From: Methanococcoides vulcani
GTDB lineage: Archaea > Halobacteriota > Methanosarcinia > Methanosarcinales > Methanosarcinaceae
Direction: 5' to 3'
DNA length: 64,000 nucleotides
Assembly (NCBI RefSeq): GCF_900111645.1
Contig: NZ_FOHQ01000001.1
Location: 381,468 to 445,467 of the forward strand
Below are positions 1 to 7,676 of the stretch, piece after piece. The translations under genes and the position numbers were made by a program. Numbering within the stretch: position 1 is the stretch's first letter; the number at the start of each line of letters is the position of its first letter. A model generated the notes under the pieces. That model was not told the origin of the DNA, did no database searches, and saw only the letters and a program-made list of their open reading frames with translations.

Positions 1-2
1 AA

Positions 3-197
3 AAAATGGCTATTGTTATAGTATCACATGATATCAGTGCCGTTTCTGTCCATGTTGATAAGATTGCCTGTTTAAACCGTAAGTTGTATTACCACAACTC
101 AAAAGAATTACTCCCAGAGGATCTGGAAGCTGCTTATCAATACCCGATAGATTTGATTGCTCACGGTATTCCACACAGGGTTTTGAAAAAACATTGA
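3..197 (+). CDS. Metal-ion ABC transporter ATP-binding protein, C-terminal end (partial)
   Basis: The gene enters from the left edge and its N-terminal part, with Walker A, signature and Walker B, lies outside the window. What remains begins with a hydrophobic strand followed by VSHD, the switch-histidine loop of ABC ATPases, and ends [14 protein letters not shown]. That tail resembles ATPases of zinc/manganese (ZnuC/MntB-like) uptake systems. The energy-coupling role is known for the family; the metal is inferred from the following permease remnant and ZIP gene. Because the partner permease directly downstream is broken, the system probably no longer works. The protein end itself looks intact and stops at TGA. 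Confidence 0.75.
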   Translation, partial: KMAIVIVSHDISAVSVHVDKIACLNRKLYYHNSKELLPEDLEAAYQYPIDLIAHGIPHRVLKKH

Positions 198-208
198 AGG
201 GTTTTTGC

Positions 209-361
209 ATGATGGAGCTATTGAAATATGAATTTGTAAGAAATGCCACCATTGCTGGAATACTTGCCAATATCACCTGCTGCATCATCGGAGTTTATGC
301 AATGGTTCAAAAGATAATTTTTATCGGTGGCAGGACATGGCTCTCGTATTGTTTAATGTAG
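209..361 (+). pseudogene. Decayed ABC metal permease (ZnuB-like N-terminus)
   Basis: A 50-codon reading frame starts 11 bases after the ATPase gene with MMELLKYEFVRNATIAGILA and runs through a first membrane segment to KIIFIGG. This is the usual start of ZnuB/MntC-type ABC-3 permeases (about 270 residues). After GG the expected SHA-type motif is lost, the frame changes character and meets TAG at 359-361. Nothing after the TAG, to about 460, resembles the rest of a permease in any frame. I read it as a permease reduced to its first transmembrane helix by deletion, not as a TAG-read-through gene. Confidence 0.7.
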
Positions 362-468
362 TCTCAGGCCATGATTTTTGTTATGTCTGCAGTGCCTACA
401 CAATTTTCGTTGGTAAACGGTATTGGCAGCCGAGCACACAACATAATTGCATTATAAGGTGAAACAAC

Positions 469-1248
469 ATGGAAACTGTAACTGCTGCTTTTATCCTTAC
501 AACATTCGCAGGACTTTCAACGGGTATAGGAAGTCTGATAGCCTTCTTTATTCCAAAACCAAAAATGACGTACTTATCTATCCTACTTGGATTTGCAGCA
601 GGTGCAATGTTATATATCTCATTTGTAGAACTTTTATCAACTTCCATAGAAAATGTGGGGTTTCTCGTGGCAAATGCCGCCTTTTTCCTTGGAATGGTTG
701 TGATCTATTTCTTGGATCGTGCAATTCAGCATGTTCATTTAGATACTTTGCCGGACAGCCATGTTCATTTAGATACTTTACCTGACAGCCGCCAGAAGAG
801 ACTCCAAAAAGCAGGTATATTTACAGCAATCGGGATTGCTATGCACAATTTTCCAGAAGGTATGGCAGTAATGGCAACATCCTTGAGTTCTCCATACCTT
901 GGCATGTCAGTAGCTGTTGCCATAGCAATCCATAATATCCCAGAAGGGATCACAGTTTCAGTGCCTATCTATTACGCCACCCAAGATCGGAAAAAAGCTT
1001 TTGCTTACTCTTTCATATCTGGACTATTTGAGCCTGTTGGGGCAGCTTTTGGCTATTTATTGATCTTTCAATTCTTAACTGCAACCCTACTGGGCATAAT
1101 TCTTGCCTTTGTTGGTGGAATTATGGTTTTCATATGTTTTGATGAACTATTACCCATTGCCATAAAATATGGGGATGAGCATTTGATGCTTTCGGGTTTA
1201 CTTTCAGGGATGGCAGTAATGGCTCTAAGCCTCCATCTATTAGGTTGA
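469..1248 (+). CDS. ZIP family divalent metal transporter (ZupT-like)
   Basis: A 259-residue integral membrane protein with about eight hydrophobic segments, expected to bring zinc or related divalent metals into the cytoplasm. The two ZIP metal-site motifs are present: HNFPEG at residues 126-131 (TM4) and HNIPEG at 155-160 (TM5). Between TM3 and TM4 lies the cytoplasmic variable loop, which holds a perfect ten-residue duplication, HVHLDTLPDS, at residues 88-97 and 98-107. It lies about 107 bases after the broken ABC permease and may have replaced that uptake system. The start ATG follows AAGGTGAAAC, a plausible ribosome binding site. Confidence 0.9.
   Translation: METVTAAFILTTFAGLSTGIGSLIAFFIPKPKMTYLSILLGFAAGAMLYISFVELLSTSIENVGFLVANAAFFLGMVVIYFLDRAIQHVHLDTLPDSHVHLDTLPDSRQKRLQKAGIFTAIGIAMHNFPEGMAVMATSLSSPYLGMSVAVAIAIHNIPEGITVSVPIYYATQDRKKAFAYSFISGLFEPVGAAFGYLLIFQFLTATLLGIILAFVGGIMVFICFDELLPIAIKYGDEHLMLSGLLSGMAVMALSLHLLG
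730..789 (+). repeat. Tandem duplication (2 x 30 bp) inside the ZIP gene
   Basis: Two adjacent 30-bp units, 730-759 and 760-789, differ at only two third-codon positions (TTGCCG versus TTACCT). Both encode HVHLDTLPDS, so the duplication keeps the frame and doubles the histidines of the metal-binding loop. The silent differences show that it is not a fresh slippage product. Confidence 0.95.
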
Positions 1249-1511
1249 TGTTATTAACAAACTTATTTATTTAAGAAAATAAGATTGAGATTAAAGGGGG
1301 AATTGGGAATTGATTAGCCCAATATATAATAGCTTCTAGATTAGCATATGAGAAAACTCTTAAGGATAATCCAAAAAGAGTTGAAGAAATATGAGATATC
1401 TATGTTAACAAAGATGCTGAGGTCTAGAATGATATCACAACAGGACGCAACTCATGAAGTGCTAATGCTTTGCAGGAGCTGCACTTGATACAATTTAAAG
1501 GGAGAATTGGA
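1249..1511. other. Intergenic region between ZIP and Mrp genes
   Basis: AT-rich, with TATA-like stretches (AATATATAATAG near 1320). A 46-codon frame beginning at ATG 1348 and ending at 1488 is open, but it has no clear ribosome binding site or recognisable family. I do not call it a gene. Confidence 0.4.
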
Positions 1512-2330
1512 ATGGCAGAGGGAATTCCAGAGAATAAGAAAAGGCATAATACATCATCAAAAGAAGAAGTTAAGATACATATAAAATCATCTGCTAAGTT
1601 TATCGCTGTCGCCAGTGGGAAAGGAGGAGTTGGAAAATCCACGGTAGCGGTAAATATAGCTGCAGCCATTGCCAGAAAGGGTTTTAAGGTGGGTATTTTC
1701 GATGCTGATGTCTATGGGTTCACCATCCCAAAAATGCTGGGCATCACCGGACAGCCTAAAGCAATTGCTGAGGATCAGATCCTGCCCCTTGAAAAACATG
1801 GAATAAAAGTAATGTCAATGGGGTTTATCGTCAAGGAAAATCAGCCGGTTATCTGGCGGGGTCCGATGATCCATAAAGCAATCAAACAGATTTTGACCCA
1901 AACTTTGTGGGGAGACCTTGACTATCTGATAATCGACCTACCTCCAGGCACGGGAGATGTTGCGATCACTTCGGGAATGCTCCTTCCCAATATGAGTATA
2001 ATTATCGTCACAACACCTCAGGACGTTTCCTCAAAAGTTGCATGCAGAGCCCTGAGGATGGCAAAGAAGACAAACCTCAAAATACTGGGTGTTATTGAAA
2101 ACATGTCCTATTTTATTTGCCGAAAATGTGGCGAAAAAGCGTATATCTTTGGTCAGGGAGGGGGCGAAGATTTAGCTAGGGAGGAAGGGGTTCCGTTTCT
2201 GGGAGAGATTCCGCTGGAGCAGAGCATTCGAGAAGGGAGCGATAGCGGTAGACCGCTGGCTTTTGAGGAGAGCGATTCACCTGCAAAGAAGACTTTTGAA
2301 AGAATAGTTAGTAAAATTTTAAAGATGTAA
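1512..2330 (+). CDS. Mrp/NBP35-family iron-sulfur cluster carrier ATPase
   Basis: A 272-residue deviant-Walker P-loop ATPase that is expected to bind and hand over Fe-S clusters in the cytoplasm. The P-loop GKGGVGKST is at residues 36-44, and the switch strand YLIIDLPPGTGD near 138-149. The CxxC pair that holds the bridging cluster is at 203-206 (CRKC). The frame is open from 1470, but I place the start at ATG 1512 because GGAGAA lies ten bases before it and the family usually begins shortly before the P-loop. It stands alone between a metal transporter and a radical SAM gene. The latter is itself an Fe-S enzyme, so a functional link is possible but not shown. Confidence 0.9.
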   Translation: MAEGIPENKKRHNTSSKEEVKIHIKSSAKFIAVASGKGGVGKSTVAVNIAAAIARKGFKVGIFDADVYGFTIPKMLGITGQPKAIAEDQILPLEKHGIKVMSMGFIVKENQPVIWRGPMIHKAIKQILTQTLWGDLDYLIIDLPPGTGDVAITSGMLLPNMSIIIVTTPQDVSSKVACRALRMAKKTNLKILGVIENMSYFICRKCGEKAYIFGQGGGEDLAREEGVPFLGEIPLEQSIREGSDSGRPLAFEESDSPAKKTFERIVSKILKM

Positions 2331-2380
2331 ACAAGGAAAAAAGAAAATTAATAATCATCTAACACCAAGGAATCAACATC

Positions 2381-3348
2381 ATGAAGCCGAAAATTATCTA
2401 TGGCCCAGTCCTTTCAAGAAGGCTTGGGCGCTCACTTGGAATCGACATCATTGGTCCTGAAAAGACCTGCAATTTTGATTGTGTGTATTGTCAGCTGGGG
2501 CGTACAAAGAATAAAGTACAAAGGCCTGAGGATATTTGCGGAGTCTCGACAGAAGATGTTGTGCAAGGATTGAAAAGTTATCTAAAAAAGTAAGCCAGAT
2601 TGACTACATCACTTTTTCAGGCACCGGAGAACCTACATTGAACCTTAGACTAGGTGAGATGATACGCGAGGTAAAAAAGCTCAGTGATATTCCGGTTTGT
2701 GTTATCACCAATTCATCTCTTGTAAATAGAACAGATGTGAGAGATAACTTAACAGAAGCTGATCTGGTAATCGCGACTTTAGAAGCGGGGGATGAAAAGA
2801 TATTCAGGTCTATCAACCGTCCAGCATCAGGAATAGAACTTGAGGATATTATTCAGGGACTGACAGCACTGAATAATTTAGATCCAAGACTTGCAATCGA
2901 AATCCTTTTTGTGGATTCCAAAAGGGAATACCCGACCAATATCAGCGACCAGGCTATAAGTGGATTGATCAAAGCATTGAAAGTCATCGATCCTGATGAA
3001 ATTCAGGTTCATACTTTGAGCAGGCCTCCAGCAGAGGATTTTATCATTCCGGTTTCAGAACAAAAGCTTACAGAGATGGCACAAAAATTCGATGATGCGT
3101 TAGGTAGAGAGAAGATTAGACTTGTTTTAAAAGGACTTCGAAGAAAAAGCATTGATGTCAAACATGGGGATTTGAAAGAGGATGTTTACGATCTAATACT
3201 TAGAAGACCTTCCACTACAAGCCAAATCAGTTCAACACTTGGAATCGATGCAAAAGATCTTGCAGTTATTATCAAAGAGTTGCTTAGGGATAAAAATATT
3301 GTGGAGATAACCGCGGAGAATGAAAAATATTACCGTGCAGTTAGTTAA
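2381..3348 (+). CDS. Radical SAM protein (COG0731 family), coding frame shifts by -1
   Basis: The first 70 codons (2381-2593) hold the radical SAM cluster motif CNFDCVYC (C30, C34, C37) and stop at TAA 2591. The rest of the protein continues without loss in the -1 frame. It begins VSQIDYITFSGTGEPTLN, which includes the SAM-binding GTGEP motif, and ends in a winged-helix-like segment. Joined at 2590 the product is 322 residues, about normal for this archaeal family related to wyosine-type radical SAM enzymes; its substrate is unknown to me. The junction is A AAA AAG in zero-frame phase, so this is either a programmed frameshift, a recent one-base indel or a sequencing error. The sequence alone cannot separate these. 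Confidence 0.8.
2584..2590 (+). other. Slippery heptamer A-AAA-AAG at the frame junction
   Basis: Zero-frame codons are CTA AAA AAG TAA. The heptamer AAAAAAG is the same as the bacterial dnaX -1 frameshift signal, in the same phase, and the zero-frame stop follows it immediately. A -1 slip re-reads G2590 and continues GTA AGC CAG into the conserved remainder of the protein. I see no strong downstream hairpin. Confidence 0.6.
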
Positions 3349-4040
3349 CTCAATTCAAATCAAGTTCTTGTGCTCTTCTACCCACACTTGAAAAGATTGG
3401 AATATTGGCCTTTGTAGAAAGGCTATAAAATAGCAAATAATAATTCTAATGAACATGTTTATACTGCATGTTATAACATAATCTTGATTCTCATGTGGTT
3501 GATTTAAGTAGGATTTCTACAGAGCCAATGACTCCAAATCTACATCCACATTACAAACATTTTCATATCGGCAGAGGTGTATGTGGCTTACATTTGACAG
3601 AAAATGCACTTATTACGTAATTGTGGATTAATATTTCCCACAGTCCCACCTCATGTAAAAATTAGTATCGAATCAAGCCTTGCAATACCTTGTTTTGTCC
3701 AGTATTTGCAAACAGTACAAAACTGTATGCATTCACTGTTCACTTTCAATTCCGAATTACATTTAAAACATCTTTTCAATGTTCAATATCTAGACCCACT
3801 ATTATTTTAAACTCTCAATATTGTTAGCCATATCGCCTGATAGCTAAAAATTTTCATAGAACTTTTCTAAAAAGTATGCTACCCTGTAATACCTACCATT
3901 TTCAGATTTGATCTCGATTATCCTCCCTCACCAACCAATTTCTTGATTATTGGAGGTTAATCTCTCTTATCAATATCAAGAGAGAAAATTATCTGTTCAA
4001 ATGCACAGGGCCTTCTAAGTCAGGCCATTTCAAAAAGTAG
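3349..4040. other. Gene-poor region
   Basis: About 690 AT-rich bases between the radical SAM gene and the convergent methyltransferase. The plus-strand frame at 3604-3810 has no recognisable product. The only item I can point to is a short Cys-rich frame on the minus strand (3651-3779), listed separately. The region reads like degraded sequence. Confidence 0.5.
3651..3779 (-). CDS. Possible small Cys-rich (zinc-ribbon-like) protein or remnant
   Basis: A 42-codon minus-strand frame starting at TTG (3779-3777) encodes MKRCFKCNSELKVNSECIQF, followed by CTVCKYW. The two CxxC pairs (CFKC and CTVC), with a further Cys between them, look like a small zinc ribbon. There is no ribosome binding site before the TTG, and an in-frame TGA sits two codons upstream. 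It could be the remnant of a larger gene. The Cys spacing is the only evidence for a real protein. Confidence 0.3.
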   Translation of the reverse strand: MKRCFKCNSELKVNSECIQFCTVCKYWTKQGIARLDSILIFT

Positions 4041-4673
4041 TTATTGTTTTACAGCTCTGACAACCACAAAGGACCCTTTCCCATGGCCTGACACTACAGG
4101 TTCTAAATACTGTACATCCTTCAGATCCCTGAAGAGGGTCTGGGTGAAAAAAAGGTCATCAAAACCCGAACTTTTAAGCAGCTTCACGACCTCCTCCACA
4201 GAATAGAAAGTGGCAATTTCATAGAATACACTTTTCTTCTTTTTCTCCTGATATGATCTGCCAACAGAGCTGTTCTTATCTATAAACCCTATAATAAAAG
4301 AACCACCAGGATCCAGGATCCTCTTCACTTCCCTGAATGCAGATTTAATATCATCCAGAAAACAGATAGTTGTGATTATCAGTGCAAGGTCGAAACTGGA
4401 ATCTGCAAAAGGTAGTTGTTCAGCCACACCATAGACCGCTTGGATGCCCCTGTTGCGGGCGATATTTGCCATTCTGGGAGATGGGTCCACACCAAAAAGA
4501 ATGCCCAATGGAACTGCAAACCTGCCTGATCCAACACCGATCTCGAGTCCTCTTGCATATGGTGGCATATTAGCCCTCAGTGCCCCAAGCTCTGATTCAT
4601 AGACAGGTCTGTTCTCCTCGAACCAGTTTTCATATCTAGATGTGTACCTTTCAAAGGTTTCGATCCTTGGCAT
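4041..4673 (-). CDS. Class I SAM-dependent methyltransferase
   Basis: A 210-residue protein of the UbiE/methyltransferase-11 type. Motif I is LEIGVGSGRF, about 45 residues in, followed by GVDPSPRM (motif II) and a DLALIITTICFL strand (motif IV). The substrate cannot be told from sequence. I start it at ATG 4673 because GAGGTTGA (4690-4683 on the minus strand) is nine bases before that codon and directly abuts the ATG at 4682. It stands alone, facing the radical SAM gene across a long gap, and there is no operon partner. The C-terminal half has the usual helical cap with KSSGF. Confidence 0.85.
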   Translation of the reverse strand: MPRIETFERYTSRYENWFEENRPVYESELGALRANMPPYARGLEIGVGSGRFAVPLGILFGVDPSPRMANIARNRGIQAVYGVAEQLPFADSSFDLALIITTICFLDDIKSAFREVKRILDPGGSFIIGFIDKNSSVGRSYQEKKKKSVFYEIATFYSVEEVVKLLKSSGFDDLFFTQTLFRDLKDVQYLEPVVSGHGKGSFVVVRAVKQ

Positions 4674-4831
4674 GGAAGACATTCAACCTCGTAATGATGT
4701 TCTTGTTAAGAATAGAATAGAGTGGTGATAAATTTTATTGTAAGCCCATTTCAAAATTCGGCTTTGTAGTAACCCCCATAACTAATTCCAGCAGTTCACT
4801 AATATTTGACCCCTTCCATATTAATCCTCAT

Positions 4832-5065
4832 TTATCTACAACATTCAACTGTTAACATCGGTTTTAGCTTCCGTCTCACCCATTCCGCAACAAAATGGAT
4901 GAATATATCAAATCTGAACAAGTCACTTTCGATAGTATAAGACCCTCTTTTATCAATTATAAAATGTTTTCTTTGCAATGCTAACCAGACGTTTTTAAGA
5001 AGAAATGAAACCAAAGCATAGAAATATCGAATTGTAGAGGCTTTCTTTTGCGATTGGAAATGCAT
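4832..5065 (-). pseudogene. Transposase C-terminal remnant (IS4-like DDE type)
   Basis: A 77-codon minus-strand frame reads QSQKKASTIRYFYALVSFLL and continues KNVWLALQRKHF, then an RGSYTIESDLFRFDIF-like tail. This pattern of a hydrophobic YFYxLxSFLLxNxW segment followed by a charged tail is typical of the C-terminal end of IS4-type transposases in Methanosarcina relatives. An in-frame TAA lies five codons upstream of the first ATG, so the catalytic part is missing. It lies next to the left palindromic element. The family assignment is from memory of the pattern, not a search. Confidence 0.55.
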
Positions 5066-5231
5066 GCGGAGGGAATTTTACCGCATATAAATGTATCGTA
5101 TGATGTCGTTTATATGAGTTTAAACTGAAATTAGCGAACTACTGATAGTGTCTTTCCAGAAATATTGCGAAACCTTCTGATTAATTGAAACCTCTGGTTC
5201 ATTAGCACTCCCCCTGCCAAAATGAAATATG

Positions 5232-5352
5232 TATTGAGAATTCCGATAAACCTCCACAAGAAAAGCAAATTTTATAACCCATTGTAATTATTTGATATTA
5301 TGTCTTTAACAAACTTTGCTTATGTTGGAGAGGTTTATCGGAATTCTCAATA
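5232..5352. repeat. Palindromic element, left copy (MITE-like)
   Basis: A 22-bp perfect inverted repeat at 5232-5253 and 5331-5352, with core GAGAATTCCGATAAACCT, encloses about 77 bases. A second, weaker complementary stretch (AAGCAAA / TTTGCTT) continues the symmetry inward. There is no coding capacity. The same ends occur again at 15044-15122. This is either a miniature inverted-repeat element or the fused ends of an insertion sequence. Confidence 0.8.
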
Positions 5353-5525
5353 AAGATTATTATTGTAAGAACGCCGTATTTTGTAACTTTTTTATGAAAT
5401 GAATTGAACAAGTACGTTTCAGATGATATGATGATCATGAATGAGCAACGTTTAAGAAATGCTGTGAGTGTTGTAATTAAAGAGCCTGGAAATGTTGTAA
5501 AAATTAGTATAATTAAATTCTGATT
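5353..5525. other. Gap between palindromic element and hypE
   Basis: A 31-codon plus-strand frame (5428-5523), starting MMIMNEQRLRNAVSVVIKEP, ends just before hypE. It may be the truncated start of a gene cut by the neighbouring element. I do not recognise it and do not call it a gene. Confidence 0.3.
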
Positions 5526-6587
5526 TTAGCAGATCCTTGGTATCAGATCACCTGTAGGTATATCCACGTACCTCATACTTCCAATTATTGTTTTCATCAA
5601 GACTTTACCTGAATGACCGTCTGTTGCTTCACCTATGATAGCAGCATCTCTACCATACTTATGGTTACGAATTATTGATAGCGCTTCCTCTGCATGTTCA
5701 GCCTTGACACAAATGATCGCTTTACCCTCATTTGCTACTTCAAGAGGGTCGATACCAAGCATTTCACAGGCAGATGAGACTGATTCTTTTATAGGTAAAT
5801 CCCTTTGATGAATGATAATTCCTGTTCCGCTTTTTTGTGCCATTTCGTTTAGTGCACCAGCAAGTCCACCTCGGGTAGGGTCTTTCATAGCTGATATGGC
5901 AGGTTTGCCTTCGACATTTCGTATTGGAATAACTGCTCTTATCATATTCCATAAAGGTGCTACATCAGATACCAGATCCGTACTAAAATCGAATCCTTCT
6001 CTATGAGCCAGAAGTGATATCCCATGGTCACCTATGGTACCTGTAAGGATTATCTTGTCACCTGGGCACAATCCAGAGTCGCGGATCACATCACCCGCAA
6101 TGCCGATACCTGTAGTATTGATTATAATTGAATCAAGTCCGTTTCTCTCGACCGTTTTTGTATCACCTGCTATGATGGGGACACCAACCTCTTCTGCAGC
6201 TGCATTCATGGACTTTATTATTTTCTCAAAAGACTCAAGCTCAAATCCCTCCGGCACCACTATTGCACATGTAAGAGCAAGAGGAGCAGCTCCCATTACT
6301 GCAAGGTCATTAACAGTACCTGAAACAGCAAGCCTGCCAATGTTGGAATCCGGAAAAAAAGGTGGTTTAATGACGTGACTGTCGGTGGTGATAACGATTT
6401 CATCACATTTTTTGCTGCCATCCATAGTATTTGCGATGTTTATTGTTGCACCATCATCGAGATCATCAAGTCCCACAGGTCCTGCAGATTTGTTAGTTAT
6501 ATTGTTGAGGATCAGATCACGTATCAATGCTTGCATCGGCTCTCCTCCAGCTCCGTGTTCCATCCTTATGACTTTATCTTTTGACAT
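5526..6587 (-). CDS. hypE: HypE, carbamoyl dehydratase for hydrogenase cyanide ligands
   Basis: A 353-residue PurM/AIR-synthase-like enzyme. With HypF it converts an S-carbamoyl on its C-terminal cysteine to thiocyanate, which supplies the CN ligands of the [NiFe] site. The N-terminal MEHGAGGEPM motif and the invariant C-terminal PRIC with the acceptor cysteine as the last residue are both present, as are the nucleotide-site stretches AGDTKTVE and DPTRGGLAGALNEMA. An ATG 24 bases upstream is also in frame, but MSKDKVIRMEHG at 6587 is the usual start and is preceded by GGTAGTGAG. It is the last gene of the hypCDABE operon, 29 bases after hypB. Confidence 0.95.
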   Translation of the reverse strand: MSKDKVIRMEHGAGGEPMQALIRDLILNNITNKSAGPVGLDDLDDGATINIANTMDGSKKCDEIVITTDSHVIKPPFFPDSNIGRLAVSGTVNDLAVMGAAPLALTCAIVVPEGFELESFEKIIKSMNAAAEEVGVPIIAGDTKTVERNGLDSIIINTTGIGIAGDVIRDSGLCPGDKIILTGTIGDHGISLLAHREGFDFSTDLVSDVAPLWNMIRAVIPIRNVEGKPAISAMKDPTRGGLAGALNEMAQKSGTGIIIHQRDLPIKESVSSACEMLGIDPLEVANEGKAIICVKAEHAEEALSIIRNHKYGRDAAIIGEATDGHSGKVLMKTIIGSMRYVDIPTGDLIPRIC

Positions 6588-6616
6588 GATTCTCACTACC
6601 AGAAATAACAATATAT

Positions 6617-7270
6617 TTATTCAAGATGCGATTCGATGTACTCTATCCATCTATCAATGCTTATCGCATCATTTTTAGAAGTTAGCAGTACGGGTATTGA
6701 TGGATTTAACTGATTTATGTCACCTCTCATTTTTGAAGGATCGGCAGACACAGCTTCACTGATGTCCACTTTATTCACGATGGCAAGGTCAGAGGTCCTG
6801 AATATCATTGGATGCTTCAAAACAGTATCTTCCCCCTCACTTACACTTACAATTACAACACGTACGTGTTCACCAAGTTTATAGTCCACAGGACAAATGA
6901 GATTCCCTACGTTTTCAATGAACAAGATATCAATATCTTTAAGATCTATATTTGCTAATGATCTTTCGATAAGTTTTGCATCCAGATGACATTCACGTCC
7001 GGTGTTTGCAGCTACAGTTTTCACACCAAGTTTTTCAAAACGGGATGCATCCATCTGTGCCACAACATCACCTGCAATAACCGCTATTCTGTACCGCTCT
7101 TTGAGTGCATTGATAGCCTCTTCAATAAGCGTTGTTTTCCCGGAACCTATGGCTCCCATGATATTCATAGTAAAAATTCCGTGTTTAACTAAAAGCTTCC
7201 TGTTGCTATATGCAAGTTCATTATTGGCTTTTAGAACATCTTTGTTGACGTTTATTACGTGCATAAGCAT
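6617..7270 (-). CDS. hypB: HypB, GTPase for nickel insertion into hydrogenase
   Basis: A 217-residue SIMIBI-class GTPase that works with HypA to deliver nickel to the hydrogenase large subunit. The P-loop GAIGSGKTT is at residues 39-47. Also present are ENVGNLICPVDYKLGE, which holds the metal-site cysteine at the dimer interface, and the base-recognition NKVD. The His-rich N-terminal extension of some bacterial HypB proteins is absent, as is usual in archaea. The start at 7270 has AAAGGGG eight bases upstream; ATG 7264 is the alternative. It lies 21 bases after hypA. Confidence 0.95.
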   Translation of the reverse strand: MLMHVINVNKDVLKANNELAYSNRKLLVKHGIFTMNIMGAIGSGKTTLIEEAINALKERYRIAVIAGDVVAQMDASRFEKLGVKTVAANTGRECHLDAKLIERSLANIDLKDIDILFIENVGNLICPVDYKLGEHVRVVIVSVSEGEDTVLKHPMIFRTSDLAIVNKVDISEAVSADPSKMRGDINQLNPSIPVLLTSKNDAISIDRWIEYIESHLE

Positions 7271-7291
7271 TGATTCTACCCCTTTCTAATT

Positions 7292-7675
7292 TCATATTTC
7301 TATATCTATCGTATGAATAATGAGATCATTACCACCGACCAGCTGAAGCAACTTGCCGCATACAGGACAGGCAAGTCTTGTATATTCATAAAGGGGTGGA
7401 TAATCTTTACAACGAGCGTTATCTGAAATTTCGGCATCTCCCCGGTATCCGCATTCACACTCCCCACATGGTGAAATGAAATTCACATTGATCTTTGCAC
7501 CTTCGGCAATACTATCTTGAGATAAAACATCAAAGCAGAATAATAGCTGGTCCGGATTCACATGTGTAAGCCTGCCTATTTCCAGTGTTATGGAATTTAC
7601 TGCCAATGCTTTATTTGTATGTGCTATGGAAATAACATTTTCAAATATCTCACAAGCAAGTGAATATTCATGCAT
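7292..7675 (-). CDS. hypA: HypA, nickel metallochaperone
   Basis: A 127-residue protein with the nickel-binding N-terminal MHE motif (His2) and a zinc domain: C70, C73 and C75 on one side, CPVC (C103, C106) on the other. It brings nickel to HypB and the hydrogenase large subunit. The start is one base after the hypD stop, and AAAGGA inside the end of hypD serves as its ribosome binding site, so the two genes are translationally coupled. Confidence 0.95.
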   Translation of the reverse strand: MHEYSLACEIFENVISIAHTNKALAVNSITLEIGRLTHVNPDQLLFCFDVLSQDSIAEGAKINVNFISPCGECECGYRGDAEISDNARCKDYPPLYEYTRLACPVCGKLLQLVGGNDLIIHTIDIEI

Positions 7676-7676
7676 A

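Noticed and set aside
209-361. TAG at 359-361 in the permease remnant as a third pyrrolysine codon
   Set aside because: Sequence after the TAG does not resemble a metal permease in that frame, and the conserved frame is already lost before the TAG. It is a decayed gene, not a read-through case.
1348-1488. 46-codon frame between the ZIP and Mrp genes
   Set aside because: It lacks a ribosome binding site, overlaps the alternative Mrp start and shows no family resemblance.
3604-3810. 68-codon plus-strand frame in the gene-poor region
   Set aside because: It has no ribosome binding site and no recognisable product. The opposite strand there has a more protein-like Cys-rich frame.
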